From Treponema sp. (lineage in GTDB: Bacteria > Spirochaetota > Spirochaetia > Treponematales > Treponemataceae): 64,000 nucleotides of DNA. The translations under genes and the position numbers were made by a program. Location of the stretch: positions 19,226 to 83,225 of the forward strand of contig JAFUFU010000041.1 in NCBI GenBank assembly GCA_017469785.1. Reading direction: 5' to 3'. Positions 1 to 7,849 of this stretch are shown here, piece by piece (positions within the stretch are counted from its first letter, which is position 1; each line of letters begins with the position of its first letter). Below the pieces are notes generated by a model. It was given only the letters and a program-made list of their open reading frames with translations. It did no database searches and had not been told where the DNA came from.

Positions 1-715
1 AAATATGCTTGAGGAATCGGATTCCAAGGCCAGCTCCCTCACTGGCACCTTCGATAATTCCAGGAATATCTGCGATAATAACGTCCCGCTCGGCATCAGC
101 CCTGAGCACACCGAGGTTCGGAATCTTCGTTGTAAATGGATAGGGAGCGATTTTTGGACGGGCGTTTGTAAACGCATCCAGCAGAGATGATTTTCCAGCA
201 TTCGGAAAACCGACGAGACCGATATCCGCCATAATCGAGAGCTCAAGAAGCAGTTTTCTGTATTCGCCAGGCTGTCCTGGATTTGCATTCCGCGGAGCCT
301 GATTTGTAGAGGACTTAAAATGCACGTTTCCCCAGCCGCCGTTTCCGCCCCTGAGGAAAACGAACTGCTCATCCTCGCTCTCGGTGGTAAATTCCTTGAT
401 AAGCTCACGGGTTTCCGCATCCCTGATAGCTGTTCCAGGAGGAACCGCTATGACCACATCCTCGCCATCCTTGCCGTATTTATTCCACCCCTGCCCGTCG
501 CCGCCACTCTTGGCCTTAAAAAATCTCTTGAAGCGGATATTCGCAAGCGTCTTTACATTCCGTTTGACACAGAAAATGACGTCGCCCCCCTTGCCACCAT
601 CGCCACCATTGGGACCGCCCATGGGAACATATTTTTCGCGGCGGAATGACACGCAGCCGTTTCCGCCCTTTCCAGAGGTGACTTCGATTATTGCCTCATC
701 AGCAAATTGTTTCAT
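1..715 (-). CDS. obg: Obg/CgtA ribosome-associated GTPase (C-terminal part outside window)
   Basis: Essential GTPase that binds the 50S subunit and links ribosome assembly to growth state. The minus-strand reading from ATG 715 gives the glycine-rich Obg fold at the N-terminus ([15 protein letters not shown] and many GG repeats), then the G domain with Walker [10 protein letters not shown] near residue 165 and the G3 motif DIPGIIEGA. The frame is open to base 1, so the end of the G domain and the C-terminal domain lie outside the window. It follows rplU-prp-rpmA, the usual order in many bacteria, but a terminator hairpin lies between rpmA and this gene, so it may be only partly cotranscribed. 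Identity is secure. Confidence 0.96.
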   Translation of the reverse strand, partial: MKQFADEAIIEVTSGKGGNGCVSFRREKYVPMGGPNGGDGGKGGDVIFCVKRNVKTLANIRFKRFFKAKSGGDGQGWNKYGKDGEDVVIAVPPGTAIRDAETRELIKEFTTESEDEQFVFLRGGNGGWGNVHFKSSTNQAPRNANPGQPGEYRKLLLELSIMADIGLVGFPNAGKSSLLDAFTNARPKIAPYPFTTKIPNLGVLRADAERDVIIADIPGIIEGASEGAGLGIRFLKHI

Positions 716-717
716 TT

Positions 718-882
718 TAAATTCCTCACAGATAGAGAGCGTTAAAAAATTGCATTGCAATTTTAGCGATTCTCCGAAGCAACTGTGTTGCGCAGGTTTT
801 AAGAGCACACAGAGAAAAGCCGAAAACTTCCCACAACAAAAATCACTCTGTGTCCTCTGTGTACTCTGTGAGAAATTTCAAT
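718..882. repeat. CTCTGTG-type inverted repeat element, copy 1
   Basis: The left arm reads ATTCCTCACAGATAGAGAG and the right arm carries CTCTGTGTCCTCTGTG followed by TCTGTGAGAAATTTC, so the ends are inverted copies. About 110 bases of unrelated sequence lie between them. The same arms recur at about 7.66, 18.47, 28.85 and 43.60 kb, always at gene ends and near a terminator hairpin. Confidence 0.75.
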
Positions 883-914
883 AAAAAACCCGGAGACAGA
901 AAACTGAATCCGGG
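883..914 (-). terminator. Rho-independent terminator after rpmA
   Basis: On the minus strand the stem CCCGGA / TCCGGG encloses a 14-base loop and is followed by TTTTTTAT. It lies 23 bases after the rpmA stop codon and before obg, so it should stop or attenuate the ribosomal-protein transcript. Confidence 0.8.
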
Positions 915-936
915 CTTTCATCAATTAAGTCGAAAC

Positions 937-1194
937 TTATGCTTCAACAGGTACGATTGATGCGTATTTTCTGTTTCTGCGCTCGTGGAATTTTACAGTT
1001 CCGTCTGCAGTAGCAAACAAGCTGTCATCTCCAGCCAGCTTAACATTGTCGCCCGGCCAAATTTTTGTTCCACGCTGTTTTACGATGATTGAACCGGCTG
1101 TAACGAACTGTCCGCCGTATGCTTTAACTCCCAAGTATTTCGGGTTTGACTGACGGCCGTTTTTTGCGCCGCTACCACCTTTACTTCGTCCCAT
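937..1194 (-). CDS. rpmA: 50S ribosomal protein L27
   Basis: Small ribosomal protein near the peptidyl-transferase centre. The protein starts [16 protein letters not shown] and continues [18 protein letters not shown], the L27 signature, at about 85 residues. I chose ATG 1194 because GGAGG lies seven bases upstream. An in-frame ATG at 1224 would add ten residues that simply translate through this ribosome-binding site. The gene lies in the order rplU-prp-rpmA. No LNLQFFA-type extension, the usual target of Prp, is visible at the N-terminus, which is odd next to a prp gene. Confidence 0.97.
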   Translation of the reverse strand: MGRSKGGSGAKNGRQSNPKYLGVKAYGGQFVTAGSIIVKQRGTKIWPGDNVKLAGDDSLFATADGTVKFHERRNRKYASIVPVEA

Positions 1195-1300
1195 TTTAAT
1201 CCTCCGTAAGAGTGCAAGTTTCAAAAGTCTGTTACTTTTGAAACATTGCTACCAAAAACCTCATTCCATTATGGTTTTTGAGGTAATTTCGGAAATTTTT

Positions 1301-1651
1301 TCAAAACTCGTCTGACTTTTGAAAAAGTTCTAATTTTACATTCTCAGGAAATTCTTTTGTAAGAGCCGAAAATCCAGTTCTTAAAAAATCTCCGATACAT
1401 TTAAGCTGAGTTTCCGTTTCGGAGTTCTCAGTTTTTGCCTTGACCGTGAAAGAAATTACCCCACGCTCCAAAGGCCCTGTAATCAATAAGACATTTTCTG
1501 TATGTGAAAGAACCTGCATTGCCGTGCGGATTAAAATTGTTACCGCAGAGCATACAATGTCAGTTCCTTTCTTAGAAAAATCTGCGTGCCCGTTAGCTTG
1601 ACATTTTTTTATCACGCCATTTTTGCCATAAGAAAGTGCTATGACGGTCAT
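1301..1651 (-). CDS. prp: Ribosomal-processing cysteine protease Prp
   Basis: DUF464/YsxB family protein of 116 residues encoded between rplU and rpmA, the typical place for prp. In Firmicutes Prp removes an N-terminal extension from L27. The catalytic pair is visible as His22 in NGHADF and Cys34 in TDIVCSAV. It begins six bases after the rplU stop, so the two are probably translationally coupled. No strong separate ribosome-binding site is seen. Its usual substrate motif is absent from the L27 encoded here, so its target in this organism is an open question. Family assignment is firm from the motifs and position. Confidence 0.92.
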   Translation of the reverse strand: MTVIALSYGKNGVIKKCQANGHADFSKKGTDIVCSAVTILIRTAMQVLSHTENVLLITGPLERGVISFTVKAKTENSETETQLKCIGDFLRTGFSALTKEFPENVKLELFQKSDEF

Positions 1652-1656
1652 TCTAA

Positions 1657-1968
1657 TTAAAGAGTGATGTCCTTAACACGAATGTTTGTGTATTCCTGTC
1701 TGTGACCGATTAAACGGTGATAATCTTTCTTGCTCTTGTATTTGAAAACAAGAACTTTTTTGTCGCGGATGCTGTTCTCAACAACTGCGCTGATTTTTGC
1801 GCCTTTAACGAACGGAGTGCCGACAGAAATTTTGTCGCCGTCGCTAACCAAAAGGACTGAGTCGATATCAATAGCTGCGCCGTCTTCAGCATCGATTTTG
1901 TCGACCTGAATGAGGGCATCTTTCTCAGCCTTGTACTGTTTGCCTTTGTATTCAAAAAGTGCGTACAT
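1657..1968 (-). CDS. rplU: 50S ribosomal protein L21
   Basis: L21 of normal length (103 residues) with the family features YALFEYKGKQYKAEKDA at the start and KYKSKKDYHRLIGHRQEYT near the end. It binds 23S rRNA with L20 during 50S assembly. It is the first gene of the minus-strand rplU-prp-rpmA unit and has a good sigma-70-type promoter about 70 bases upstream. Start ATG 1968 is preceded by AAGAGG. Confidence 0.97.
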   Translation of the reverse strand: MYALFEYKGKQYKAEKDALIQVDKIDAEDGAAIDIDSVLLVSDGDKISVGTPFVKGAKISAVVENSIRDKKVLVFKYKSKKDYHRLIGHRQEYTNIRVKDITL

Positions 1969-2035
1969 GTAAAACCTCTTAATCGCCGCAAAGTGTAACG
2001 GAACTCTAACGACTAAAAATAAAATATGGTGGATA

Positions 2036-2065
2036 ATTATATCAAATTTAAAGAATTATGGTCAA
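2036..2065 (-). promoter_or_regulatory. Promoter of the rplU operon
   Basis: On the minus strand TTGACC at 2065-2060 is followed after 18 bases by a perfect TATAAT at 2041-2036. The start of rplU is about 65 bases downstream. No other candidate of equal quality is seen in this gap. Confidence 0.8.
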
Positions 2066-2121
2066 TACAGATAAAAAGATTTTGACAAGGGAATTTCCAT
2101 CCCGTAAATTCGACAGAAAAG

Positions 2122-2150
2122 TAAAAACGGGCAGCCTTGCTGCCCGAAAA
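2122..2150 (-). terminator. Terminator after htrA
   Basis: A perfect eight-base stem CGGGCAGC / GCTGCCCG with a three-base loop lies at 2128-2146. On the minus strand it is followed by TTTTTAC. It lies about 90 bases after the htrA stop codon. Confidence 0.85.
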
Positions 2151-2238
2151 ATTTGATTCTTGCCGGCGAAGAGGAGGAGGAACTCCGCCAGCATTTATTT
2201 TTTTTTGCGCGCTCACTGCTACATCCGCGCCTTGTTTT

Positions 2239-3756
2239 CTATTTTAACTTGTATTTTCCCGTGGAAATCGTGTGTCCGTCATTGTAGACATCGAACCAGA
2301 TTTCCTTGTTGCGGCTCAAGTCAAGAGCCTCATAGAATTCCCTGAGATTCGAGACTTTCTTGTCGTTTACAGCCGTGATGATATCGCCGTTCTGGATGCG
2401 GAGGGCCGCTGCCGGGGATTTCTCAAGCACGTTTGTGACTGCAACGCCTTTCACGCTATCATCGACTTTAAGGCTTTCCCGCAATTTTTTGTTAAGCGGA
2501 GAGGCGATGAAGCCCGGCCAGAGTTTTGCGTTGTCATTTGAGACAGCCTCTGTTCGTTCCTCAATCTTGACTGTGATTGTAAGCTTGCTTCCGCCGCGGA
2601 TAACGACGAATTCAGCATTTTTGTCAGCCGGGAGATAGGCGACTTCCCGGATAAGCTCGCTCTGTGATTTCACGTCCTTGCCGTTGATTGCGATGATATA
2701 GTCACCGGCCTGCATTCCGCCTTTAGCCGCTGGTGAATTGATAAAGACCTGTGAGGCGAAAGCTCCTTTCTGGCCTTTTACGCCAAGCTCATTTTTGTAA
2801 TCGTCCGTGACATCCACAAGCGAGATTCCGAGCCAGCCGTAAGTGATTTTTCCCTTTGAAATGAAGTCATCGATTGCCTTTTTGACAGAGTTGATTGGAA
2901 GGGCAAAGCCCAAGCCCACGCTGCCGCCAGAACCAGAGGCAATCCAAGTGTTGATTCCGATTACCTCACCGTAGATATTCACCAAGGGTCCGCCGGAATT
3001 TCCCTGATTGATTGCCGCATCAGTCTGAATGAAGTCATTCATGTTACCGATTTGGTCGCCGCTTCGGCCTGTGGCACTGACGATTCCCTGAGTGACCGAC
3101 TGACGGTAGCCCAAAGGAGCGCCCATTGCAAGACAGATGTCACCTGTCTGTACTTTATCACTGTCTCCAAGGGTAGCGACAATAACGCCCTCAGCGTCCT
3201 TCGCATCGAAGGAGACAAGAGCAATATCCTGCCTCTCGTCCGCGCCGACCAATTTACCCTCAAATTCCTGGCCGTCATTCAGTTTGACGGTGATGTTCGT
3301 TGCTTTTCCTGCGACATGGTTGTTTGTAAGGACATACACAGTGTCCCCCGTTCTGCGAACGATTACGCCTGAGCCAAGACCTTTCTGCTCGTACTCACGT
3401 TTTTTGTTGTTTTTTGAAGAATCGCGATCCGGATTAGGATTTCCGAAGAAGAAATCAAAGGGCCAGCCGTCAAATCCCTCGAAAGGATTCATTGCCTGTA
3501 CTTCTTTTTTTTCGGTGACATCGATTTCAACTACAGAAGGAAGAACGCCCGAAGAGATAGAGCGGAAAGAAGACTGCAAAGCCTCGATGACTTTGAGGGA
3601 TTCAGACGGAATCGTTACCGCCGGTTTTGACGTGTCGGCAAATGCCGTGGCGGCACTTCCCTGAACCTGAACGCGTGTGCAGGAAAGAGAAAGGGCAGCA
3701 AATGCTAAAGCACAAGCCGCTGTTCCTGCAAGAAGATGCTTTGTTATTTTTTTCAT
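2239..3756 (-). CDS. HtrA/DegP-type serine protease with two PDZ domains
   Basis: Periplasmic quality-control protease of 505 residues. The N-terminal signal sequence ends in LSLSC at Cys26, a relaxed spirochaetal lipobox, so it may be a lipoprotein. The trypsin-like triad is visible: His147 in TNNHVAG, Asp177 in QDIAL and Ser254 in GNSGGPL. Two PDZ domains follow, one around residues 310-400 (GWLGISL, GDYIIAINGKDV) and one around 410-500 (NGDIITAVNDKKV). An acidic/lysine loop lies at residues 95-125. The start is supported by GGAGG ten bases upstream. It appears to be a single-gene unit ended by a good terminator. Which of DegP, DegQ or DegS it matches cannot be decided from sequence alone. 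Confidence 0.94.
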   Translation of the reverse strand: MKKITKHLLAGTAACALAFAALSLSCTRVQVQGSAATAFADTSKPAVTIPSESLKVIEALQSSFRSISSGVLPSVVEIDVTEKKEVQAMNPFEGFDGWPFDFFFGNPNPDRDSSKNNKKREYEQKGLGSGVIVRRTGDTVYVLTNNHVAGKATNITVKLNDGQEFEGKLVGADERQDIALVSFDAKDAEGVIVATLGDSDKVQTGDICLAMGAPLGYRQSVTQGIVSATGRSGDQIGNMNDFIQTDAAINQGNSGGPLVNIYGEVIGINTWIASGSGGSVGLGFALPINSVKKAIDDFISKGKITYGWLGISLVDVTDDYKNELGVKGQKGAFASQVFINSPAAKGGMQAGDYIIAINGKDVKSQSELIREVAYLPADKNAEFVVIRGGSKLTITVKIEERTEAVSNDNAKLWPGFIASPLNKKLRESLKVDDSVKGVAVTNVLEKSPAAALRIQNGDIITAVNDKKVSNLREFYEALDLSRNKEIWFDVYNDGHTISTGKYKLK

Positions 3757-3860
3757 ATATAGGCCTCCGAAGAATCAGAACTAATCTGTGATTTTTAATT
3801 TCTATAAATAAAAATCCCGGAGAACCTTTTAGTTACATAAAAAATTGTTATTGGAAGAAA

Positions 3861-3942
3861 AGGGGGCGTTACGGGGGATATTCCCCCGTAGAGTGGGGTG
3901 CGGCGCAACAAAGTGCGCCGCAGGGGAGAGACTTCTCCCCTG
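3861..3942. repeat. Three consecutive GC-rich hairpins, includes a GGGGGA palindrome
   Basis: Between htrA and map lie TACGGGGGA / TCCCCCGTA (3870-3890), GCGGCGCA / TGCGCCGC (3900-3921) and CAGGGGAGA / TCTCCCCTG (3921-3942). The first resembles palindromes found inside two coding regions at 14465 and 40041. They follow the map stop codon on the minus strand and may also end its transcript. Confidence 0.7.
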
Positions 3943-3962
3943 CATCCGTGCGGGCTATTTCT

Positions 3963-4727
3963 CTAGCAGATTAAATCATCGCAGGCGGTCAAGACTTCCG
4001 TGTGGTCGGGGAAGACTGCGACCGTGTGCTCTTCGTGACAACTCCATTTTCCGTCGGAAGTGAGGACAGTCCAGCCGTCGCTTGCCAAATCCACATCGCC
4101 CGTGCCCAGGTTAATCATCGGCTCGATGGCAAGAACCATGCCCGCCTGAATGCGAGGGTTCGCACCGCTCTGCGGAAGGTTCGGCACGCTGGGGTCTTCG
4201 TGCACGTCAAGACCAACGCCGTGACCGCAATAATCGTAGACAACGCCGTAACCATAGCGGCCGTTTGCCACATCATAAACAGCGTTGGAAATGTCCCGGA
4301 TTCTGTTTCCGGCTACACAGGCGGCGATACCGGCCGCAAGGCTTTCACGGGTCGCTTTGACAAGGCGGCGGATTTCCGGCTTTACGTTTCCTACCATGAC
4401 AGTGTGGGTCGAGTCGGAAATGTAGCCGTCCAAGTCGATTCCGATATCAAGGGAAACGATGTCCCCGTCGTGAATAATGCGTTTTTTTGAGGGAATTCCG
4501 TGTATCACCTCGTTGTTGATACTGACACAAGCCGCACCAGGAAAATCTTCCCGATACCAGGCTGGCTTTCCGCCGATTTTTTTGATGAATTTGACACACA
4601 AATCATCAACGTCTTTTGTGCTCATGCCAGCGTGAACCTGGGGCACCACTTCCCGGAACAAATCTGCCAGCGCATGGCAAGACTTCCGGATTCCTTCGAT
4701 TTCTTTTTCGTTTTTCAATCGAATCAT
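3963..4727 (-). CDS. map: Methionine aminopeptidase, type I
   Basis: Removes the initiator methionine from nascent proteins in the cytoplasm. The 254-residue protein has the MetAP fold with its five metal ligands visible: the aspartates of SLDIGIDLDGYISDSTHT, the histidine of GHGVGLDVHE, and the glutamates of LAIEPM and CHEEHTV. Length and motif order match type Ia enzymes without an N-terminal extension. It is followed by a run of hairpins and then htrA. The start at ATG 4727 is preceded by AGGAGAT. Confidence 0.96.
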   Translation of the reverse strand: MIRLKNEKEIEGIRKSCHALADLFREVVPQVHAGMSTKDVDDLCVKFIKKIGGKPAWYREDFPGAACVSINNEVIHGIPSKKRIIHDGDIVSLDIGIDLDGYISDSTHTVMVGNVKPEIRRLVKATRESLAAGIAACVAGNRIRDISNAVYDVANGRYGYGVVYDYCGHGVGLDVHEDPSVPNLPQSGANPRIQAGMVLAIEPMINLGTGDVDLASDGWTVLTSDGKWSCHEEHTVAVFPDHTEVLTACDDLIC

Positions 4728-4759
4728 AAAAATCTATATCTCCTTGACTGTTTCTTCGT

Positions 4760-4948
4760 TCGCAAACATCCGTGTTTGCTCACTCCGGCAGAATTCTCTA
4801 CAGAATTCTGCCCTTGCTTTTTCGCCGCATCCTTGCGGCAGCACAGTTTTTATTTTGTTCGCCTAAAGGCAAGCAGAATTTTCTCTCTGTGCTTTTTTGC
4901 CGCATCAATGCGGAACATAATTGTTCGTTTTGCATTATACATTATGCA
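4760..4948. repeat. Run of six short hairpins between dnaJ-like gene and map
   Basis: The gap contains GCAAACA / TGTTTGC (4762-4779), GGCAGAATTCT / AGAATTCTGCC (4787-4812), GCCGCA / TGCGGC (4824-4839), GCC / GGC (4861-4870), CCGCAT / ATGCGG (4900-4913) and TGCAT / ATGCA (4931-4948). No ORF or promoter explains them. Confidence 0.65.
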
Positions 4949-5702
4949 TTAACCTTAAAGCTTCTTCTTCGCAGATTTTTGCTGTGGAAGTGTCGCCCAT
5001 TCTTTTGTAGGCCGCGGCCATTTTGCGAAGGAAAGCCGCGTCACTGTTTTTTCCGAAGCCTAGTTCCAAGGCCCTCTCCCAGCAATCCAGGGCAAGCTCG
5101 TCCGGAATTTTGCCTTCGAGGTGGTTTTTCAAAACGTTTGCGGCAAGCTCCATTACCTCCGAGAAGAAAAGCCGGAAATACTGGTAGCTATACTCCATGC
5201 GGATAATCTGCTCAAGCAGGATGAAGGCGTCGTAATATTCCTGCCGCAGGACAAGCTCCTCCGAGAGAATGAAACCGTAGTCCATAAAATCTTCACGGGT
5301 AAACCACTTCGCAAGACGGAAGCCGGCGTGATTCACGCTCATGCGCTTAAACTCGGCAACAGCATCATCCTCGCGGTTGTGCATGAGGTCGAAGAAAATG
5401 AGCTTTGCCCGGCTTTCTTCGTCACTCCGCGCAGAAAGCCACTTGCGGTAATCAAATGAATTAACCGAACGACTGTAGCGGCTCTGACTTCTCCGGGTAA
5501 AATAGGATTCGTCAAAAAGAGAACGCTGCTTTGCATCAGAAAGGATTTCGTAAGCCTTGACGAGGTTACGAAACTCTTCGGTGGTTTCCGCACTTTGAGA
5601 CGCATCAGGATGTAAAATCTTCGCTTTCTGTCTGTAAGCACGCTTTATTTCCGCTGCCGTAGCGTCGTGGCGCACTCCGAGAATCTTATAACAATCTTCC
5701 AA
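4935..5702 (-). CDS. DnaJ-domain protein with TPR-like C-terminal region
   Basis: A J-domain occupies residues 4-68 (CYKILGVRHDATAAEIKRAY, then HPD at 31-33 and YEILSDAKQRSLFDE), so it probably recruits a DnaK-type Hsp70. The remaining 180 residues lack the Gly/Phe region, zinc fingers and CTD of true DnaJ. They are helical and end in a TPR-like stretch (LDCWERALELGFGKNSDAAFLRKMA). It is therefore a specialised J-protein, not dnaJ itself. It lies 30 bases downstream of an RNB ribonuclease gene on the same strand and is probably cotranscribed with it. Function beyond the J-domain is unknown. Confidence 0.85.
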   Translation of the reverse strand: MEDCYKILGVRHDATAAEIKRAYRQKAKILHPDASQSAETTEEFRNLVKAYEILSDAKQRSLFDESYFTRRSQSRYSRSVNSFDYRKWLSARSDEESRAKLIFFDLMHNREDDAVAEFKRMSVNHAGFRLAKWFTREDFMDYGFILSEELVLRQEYYDAFILLEQIIRMEYSYQYFRLFFSEVMELAANVLKNHLEGKIPDELALDCWERALELGFGKNSDAAFLRKMAAAYKRMGDTSTAKICEEEALRLMHNV

Positions 5703-5732
5703 TTCGACTATATAATAGAACTTTTTGACATT

Positions 5733-7640
5733 TTATACAAATGAAAACACAAGCTCAAGGTTCGGTAAATCAATTTTTCCGGCTTTAAGAGTCACTTTTC
5801 CGTTCAAATCCACAGGGGCTTCCCCGCCTATTACCGTTTCCAGTCCTAACTGAGGGATAAAATACAAGGCCCTGCCCGGTTGTTTGTCCACGCAGATTGC
5901 CTCACCAGTCCAGTCCTGATGCTGCAGGAAATAAACCAGAGTCCAGTGCTGACGGCTGTTCCGCTCGGCTTTTTTGCTGGCCTGCATGGCGGCGTCTCCT
6001 TCGCTCATGCGCATTAGCATAGTGTCCTTGTCAATCAGTTTTTCGCCTTTAAGGAAAGCACGGAGCTGCTCATGTCCCAATAAATCACCGTAACGTCGTA
6101 AAGGAGATGTGACCTGAGAATACATTCCGACGCCAAGGCCGGCGTGGCTTGCAGGAGTAACATTCACATTGCGTTTCCGCATACATTTCCTGAGGCGGAA
6201 CTGTCCGGCAAGGCCATCGGGAATGTCCTTGGGGATTTCGGGAGCATCCTGAGAGATAAAGGGAAAAGGAAGATTATTCTTGAAGGCGAATTTTGCGGCC
6301 CCTTCTCCTGCCAGAACCATAGCCTCACGCACGACCTCCCCGCTTTCACAATGAGACACAGGCTCAAAAACCACCTCTTTTGTCTCCGGATTGACAGAAA
6401 TGTGCACCTCTGGAATTGAAATGTTCACAGCACCTGCCTTTACTCTGCGCTCGGCATTTTTTCGGGCTATTTCAAAGAGAGGTTTCAGCTCAGGACTGTC
6501 CTTAAGCTCATCGGCTTTTTCGTATGAGAGGCGCTTCACGTCTACAAGCGTGCGCAGGACCTCGCAATCCTCAAGCTCTCCGTTCTCGCCGAGCTTTATT
6601 TTAAAGGAAAGTGCGCGGCTTTCTTCACGAAGTCCCAAAGCATAGTCTTCAAGGCAGTCCTCGCTGAGCATTCGGGCAGCCCCCTCAGGAAGATAAAGTG
6701 TGGCTCCTCTGCCCCGGGCAACCTTGTCGATTTCTGAATCTGGCGTGACAAAAGCTGCCGGGTCAGCGATATGAACCCACAAATATTCACCGTCAAATGC
6801 AATGGCATCGTCAGGGTCAGTGGACCACTGGCTGTCAATTGCGTAAGAGACACCAGGCACACGGACGCGCTCTTCATCAGGGGGCGTTCCCAAAGAAACG
6901 GAGGCACTTTTTGCGCTCAAGCCCCAGCGCACGGGATAGGGATTCCGGGTGATATCCCAGAGTTTTGTATCGAGCAGAAGCTTGTGGGCTTTTTCTGGAG
7001 TTTCCTTGAAGCCCGCCTCTTTCATGGTTCGGCTCTTGTCAGTCGTACCAAGAGCAAGGGCTTCCACGTCACCCATGAACTTTGAGTCATCAGGAAGAAG
7101 ATTTTTTGTTTTAAGGCGCTCAATGAAAGCCGCACGGAGCTCGTCAGCATGTTCTTTCTCATAAGCCTTGTTTTTAAGCTCAGTGATTCTTTCGGGTGAG
7201 CGAGGAAGAAAGAAAATACGGCCATCACGCAAAATTTCCTCAAATTCAAAAGACGCCTTGAGAGAGGAATATATTCCCCAAGATTCATCGGCTTTCAGCT
7301 CACCGCGGAGCAATTCTGCCATGTCAGAAAAAGACTGCTCTGCAGAAGCCGTATCATCATCGCTCAATAAAAGCTCGTGTATCTCATAAATCTGAGTTTT
7401 AAGCTGGGAATTTTCTGACGCGGAAGATTCAGCAAAATCAAGGAGCGCATCAATTGAGGAAGCCGCCGCCTCGCACAAAAGGACCACGTCCTTTTCACGA
7501 ACTTTCTGACTTGCATACACGGCTTTTTTGCCTGTAGCAGTTGCCCGGCTTACGCACCAGTTTACAAGAAATTTATCGCCATCCCGTTCGCCGACGAGGG
7601 CAGGAAGATTTTTATAGATTACGACAGAAGATTTGTTCAT
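5733..7640 (-). CDS. RNB-domain exoribonuclease (RNase II/R family)
   Basis: Probable 3'-5' exoribonuclease of 635 residues. The RNB catalytic core is visible around residues 265-330: AIDSQWSTDPDDAIAFDG with its metal-binding aspartates, then VHIADPAAFV and ARGRGATLYLPEGAARMLSE. The C-terminal part has SQVTSPLRRYGDLLGHEQL, the conserved segment near the end of RNB domains. The N-terminal 250 residues do not show clear cold-shock motifs and the S1 domain is short or absent, as in many spirochaetal and cyanobacterial RNB proteins, so I do not call it rnr or rnb. The downstream gene is the J-domain protein. Confidence 0.9.
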   Translation of the reverse strand: MNKSSVVIYKNLPALVGERDGDKFLVNWCVSRATATGKKAVYASQKVREKDVVLLCEAAASSIDALLDFAESSASENSQLKTQIYEIHELLLSDDDTASAEQSFSDMAELLRGELKADESWGIYSSLKASFEFEEILRDGRIFFLPRSPERITELKNKAYEKEHADELRAAFIERLKTKNLLPDDSKFMGDVEALALGTTDKSRTMKEAGFKETPEKAHKLLLDTKLWDITRNPYPVRWGLSAKSASVSLGTPPDEERVRVPGVSYAIDSQWSTDPDDAIAFDGEYLWVHIADPAAFVTPDSEIDKVARGRGATLYLPEGAARMLSEDCLEDYALGLREESRALSFKIKLGENGELEDCEVLRTLVDVKRLSYEKADELKDSPELKPLFEIARKNAERRVKAGAVNISIPEVHISVNPETKEVVFEPVSHCESGEVVREAMVLAGEGAAKFAFKNNLPFPFISQDAPEIPKDIPDGLAGQFRLRKCMRKRNVNVTPASHAGLGVGMYSQVTSPLRRYGDLLGHEQLRAFLKGEKLIDKDTMLMRMSEGDAAMQASKKAERNSRQHWTLVYFLQHQDWTGEAICVDKQPGRALYFIPQLGLETVIGGEAPVDLNGKVTLKAGKIDLPNLELVFSFV

Positions 7641-7658
7641 AGGAAGATTTTAGCAGAA

Positions 7659-7802
7659 ATTCCTCACAGAGTACACAGAGTACACAGAGCACACGGAGAA
7701 AAAATATTACAAAAAAAAACCTCAGCCTAACATTTAGACTGAGGGGAAATATCTTGTATTTCAAAACTCTCTCTGTGAACCCGAAAGCTCTGTGAGAGAG
7801 TT
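7659..7802. repeat. CTCTGTG-type inverted repeat element, copy 2
   Basis: The left arm reads AATTCCTCACAGAGTACAC and the right arm CTCTGTGAACCC then AGCTCTGTGAGAGAGTT. A terminator hairpin lies between the arms. The element fills the gap between the RNB gene start and the end of the ABC ATPase gene. Confidence 0.75.
7711..7745 (-). terminator. Terminator after the sugar ABC ATPase gene
   Basis: On the minus strand CCTCAG / CTGAGG with an inner CTAA / TTAG stem is followed by nine T residues. It lies about 105 bases beyond the ATPase stop codon, inside repeat copy 2. Confidence 0.85.
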
Positions 7803-7849
7803 AAAAATTATTCTTACCAAAGTTATGCATTGTGGCAAGAATAAAAATT

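Noticed and set aside
320-884. Two plus-strand open frames at 320-649 and 384-884
   Set aside because: They lie opposite obg and over a repeat element. The minus strand encodes a clear Obg protein through the same bases.
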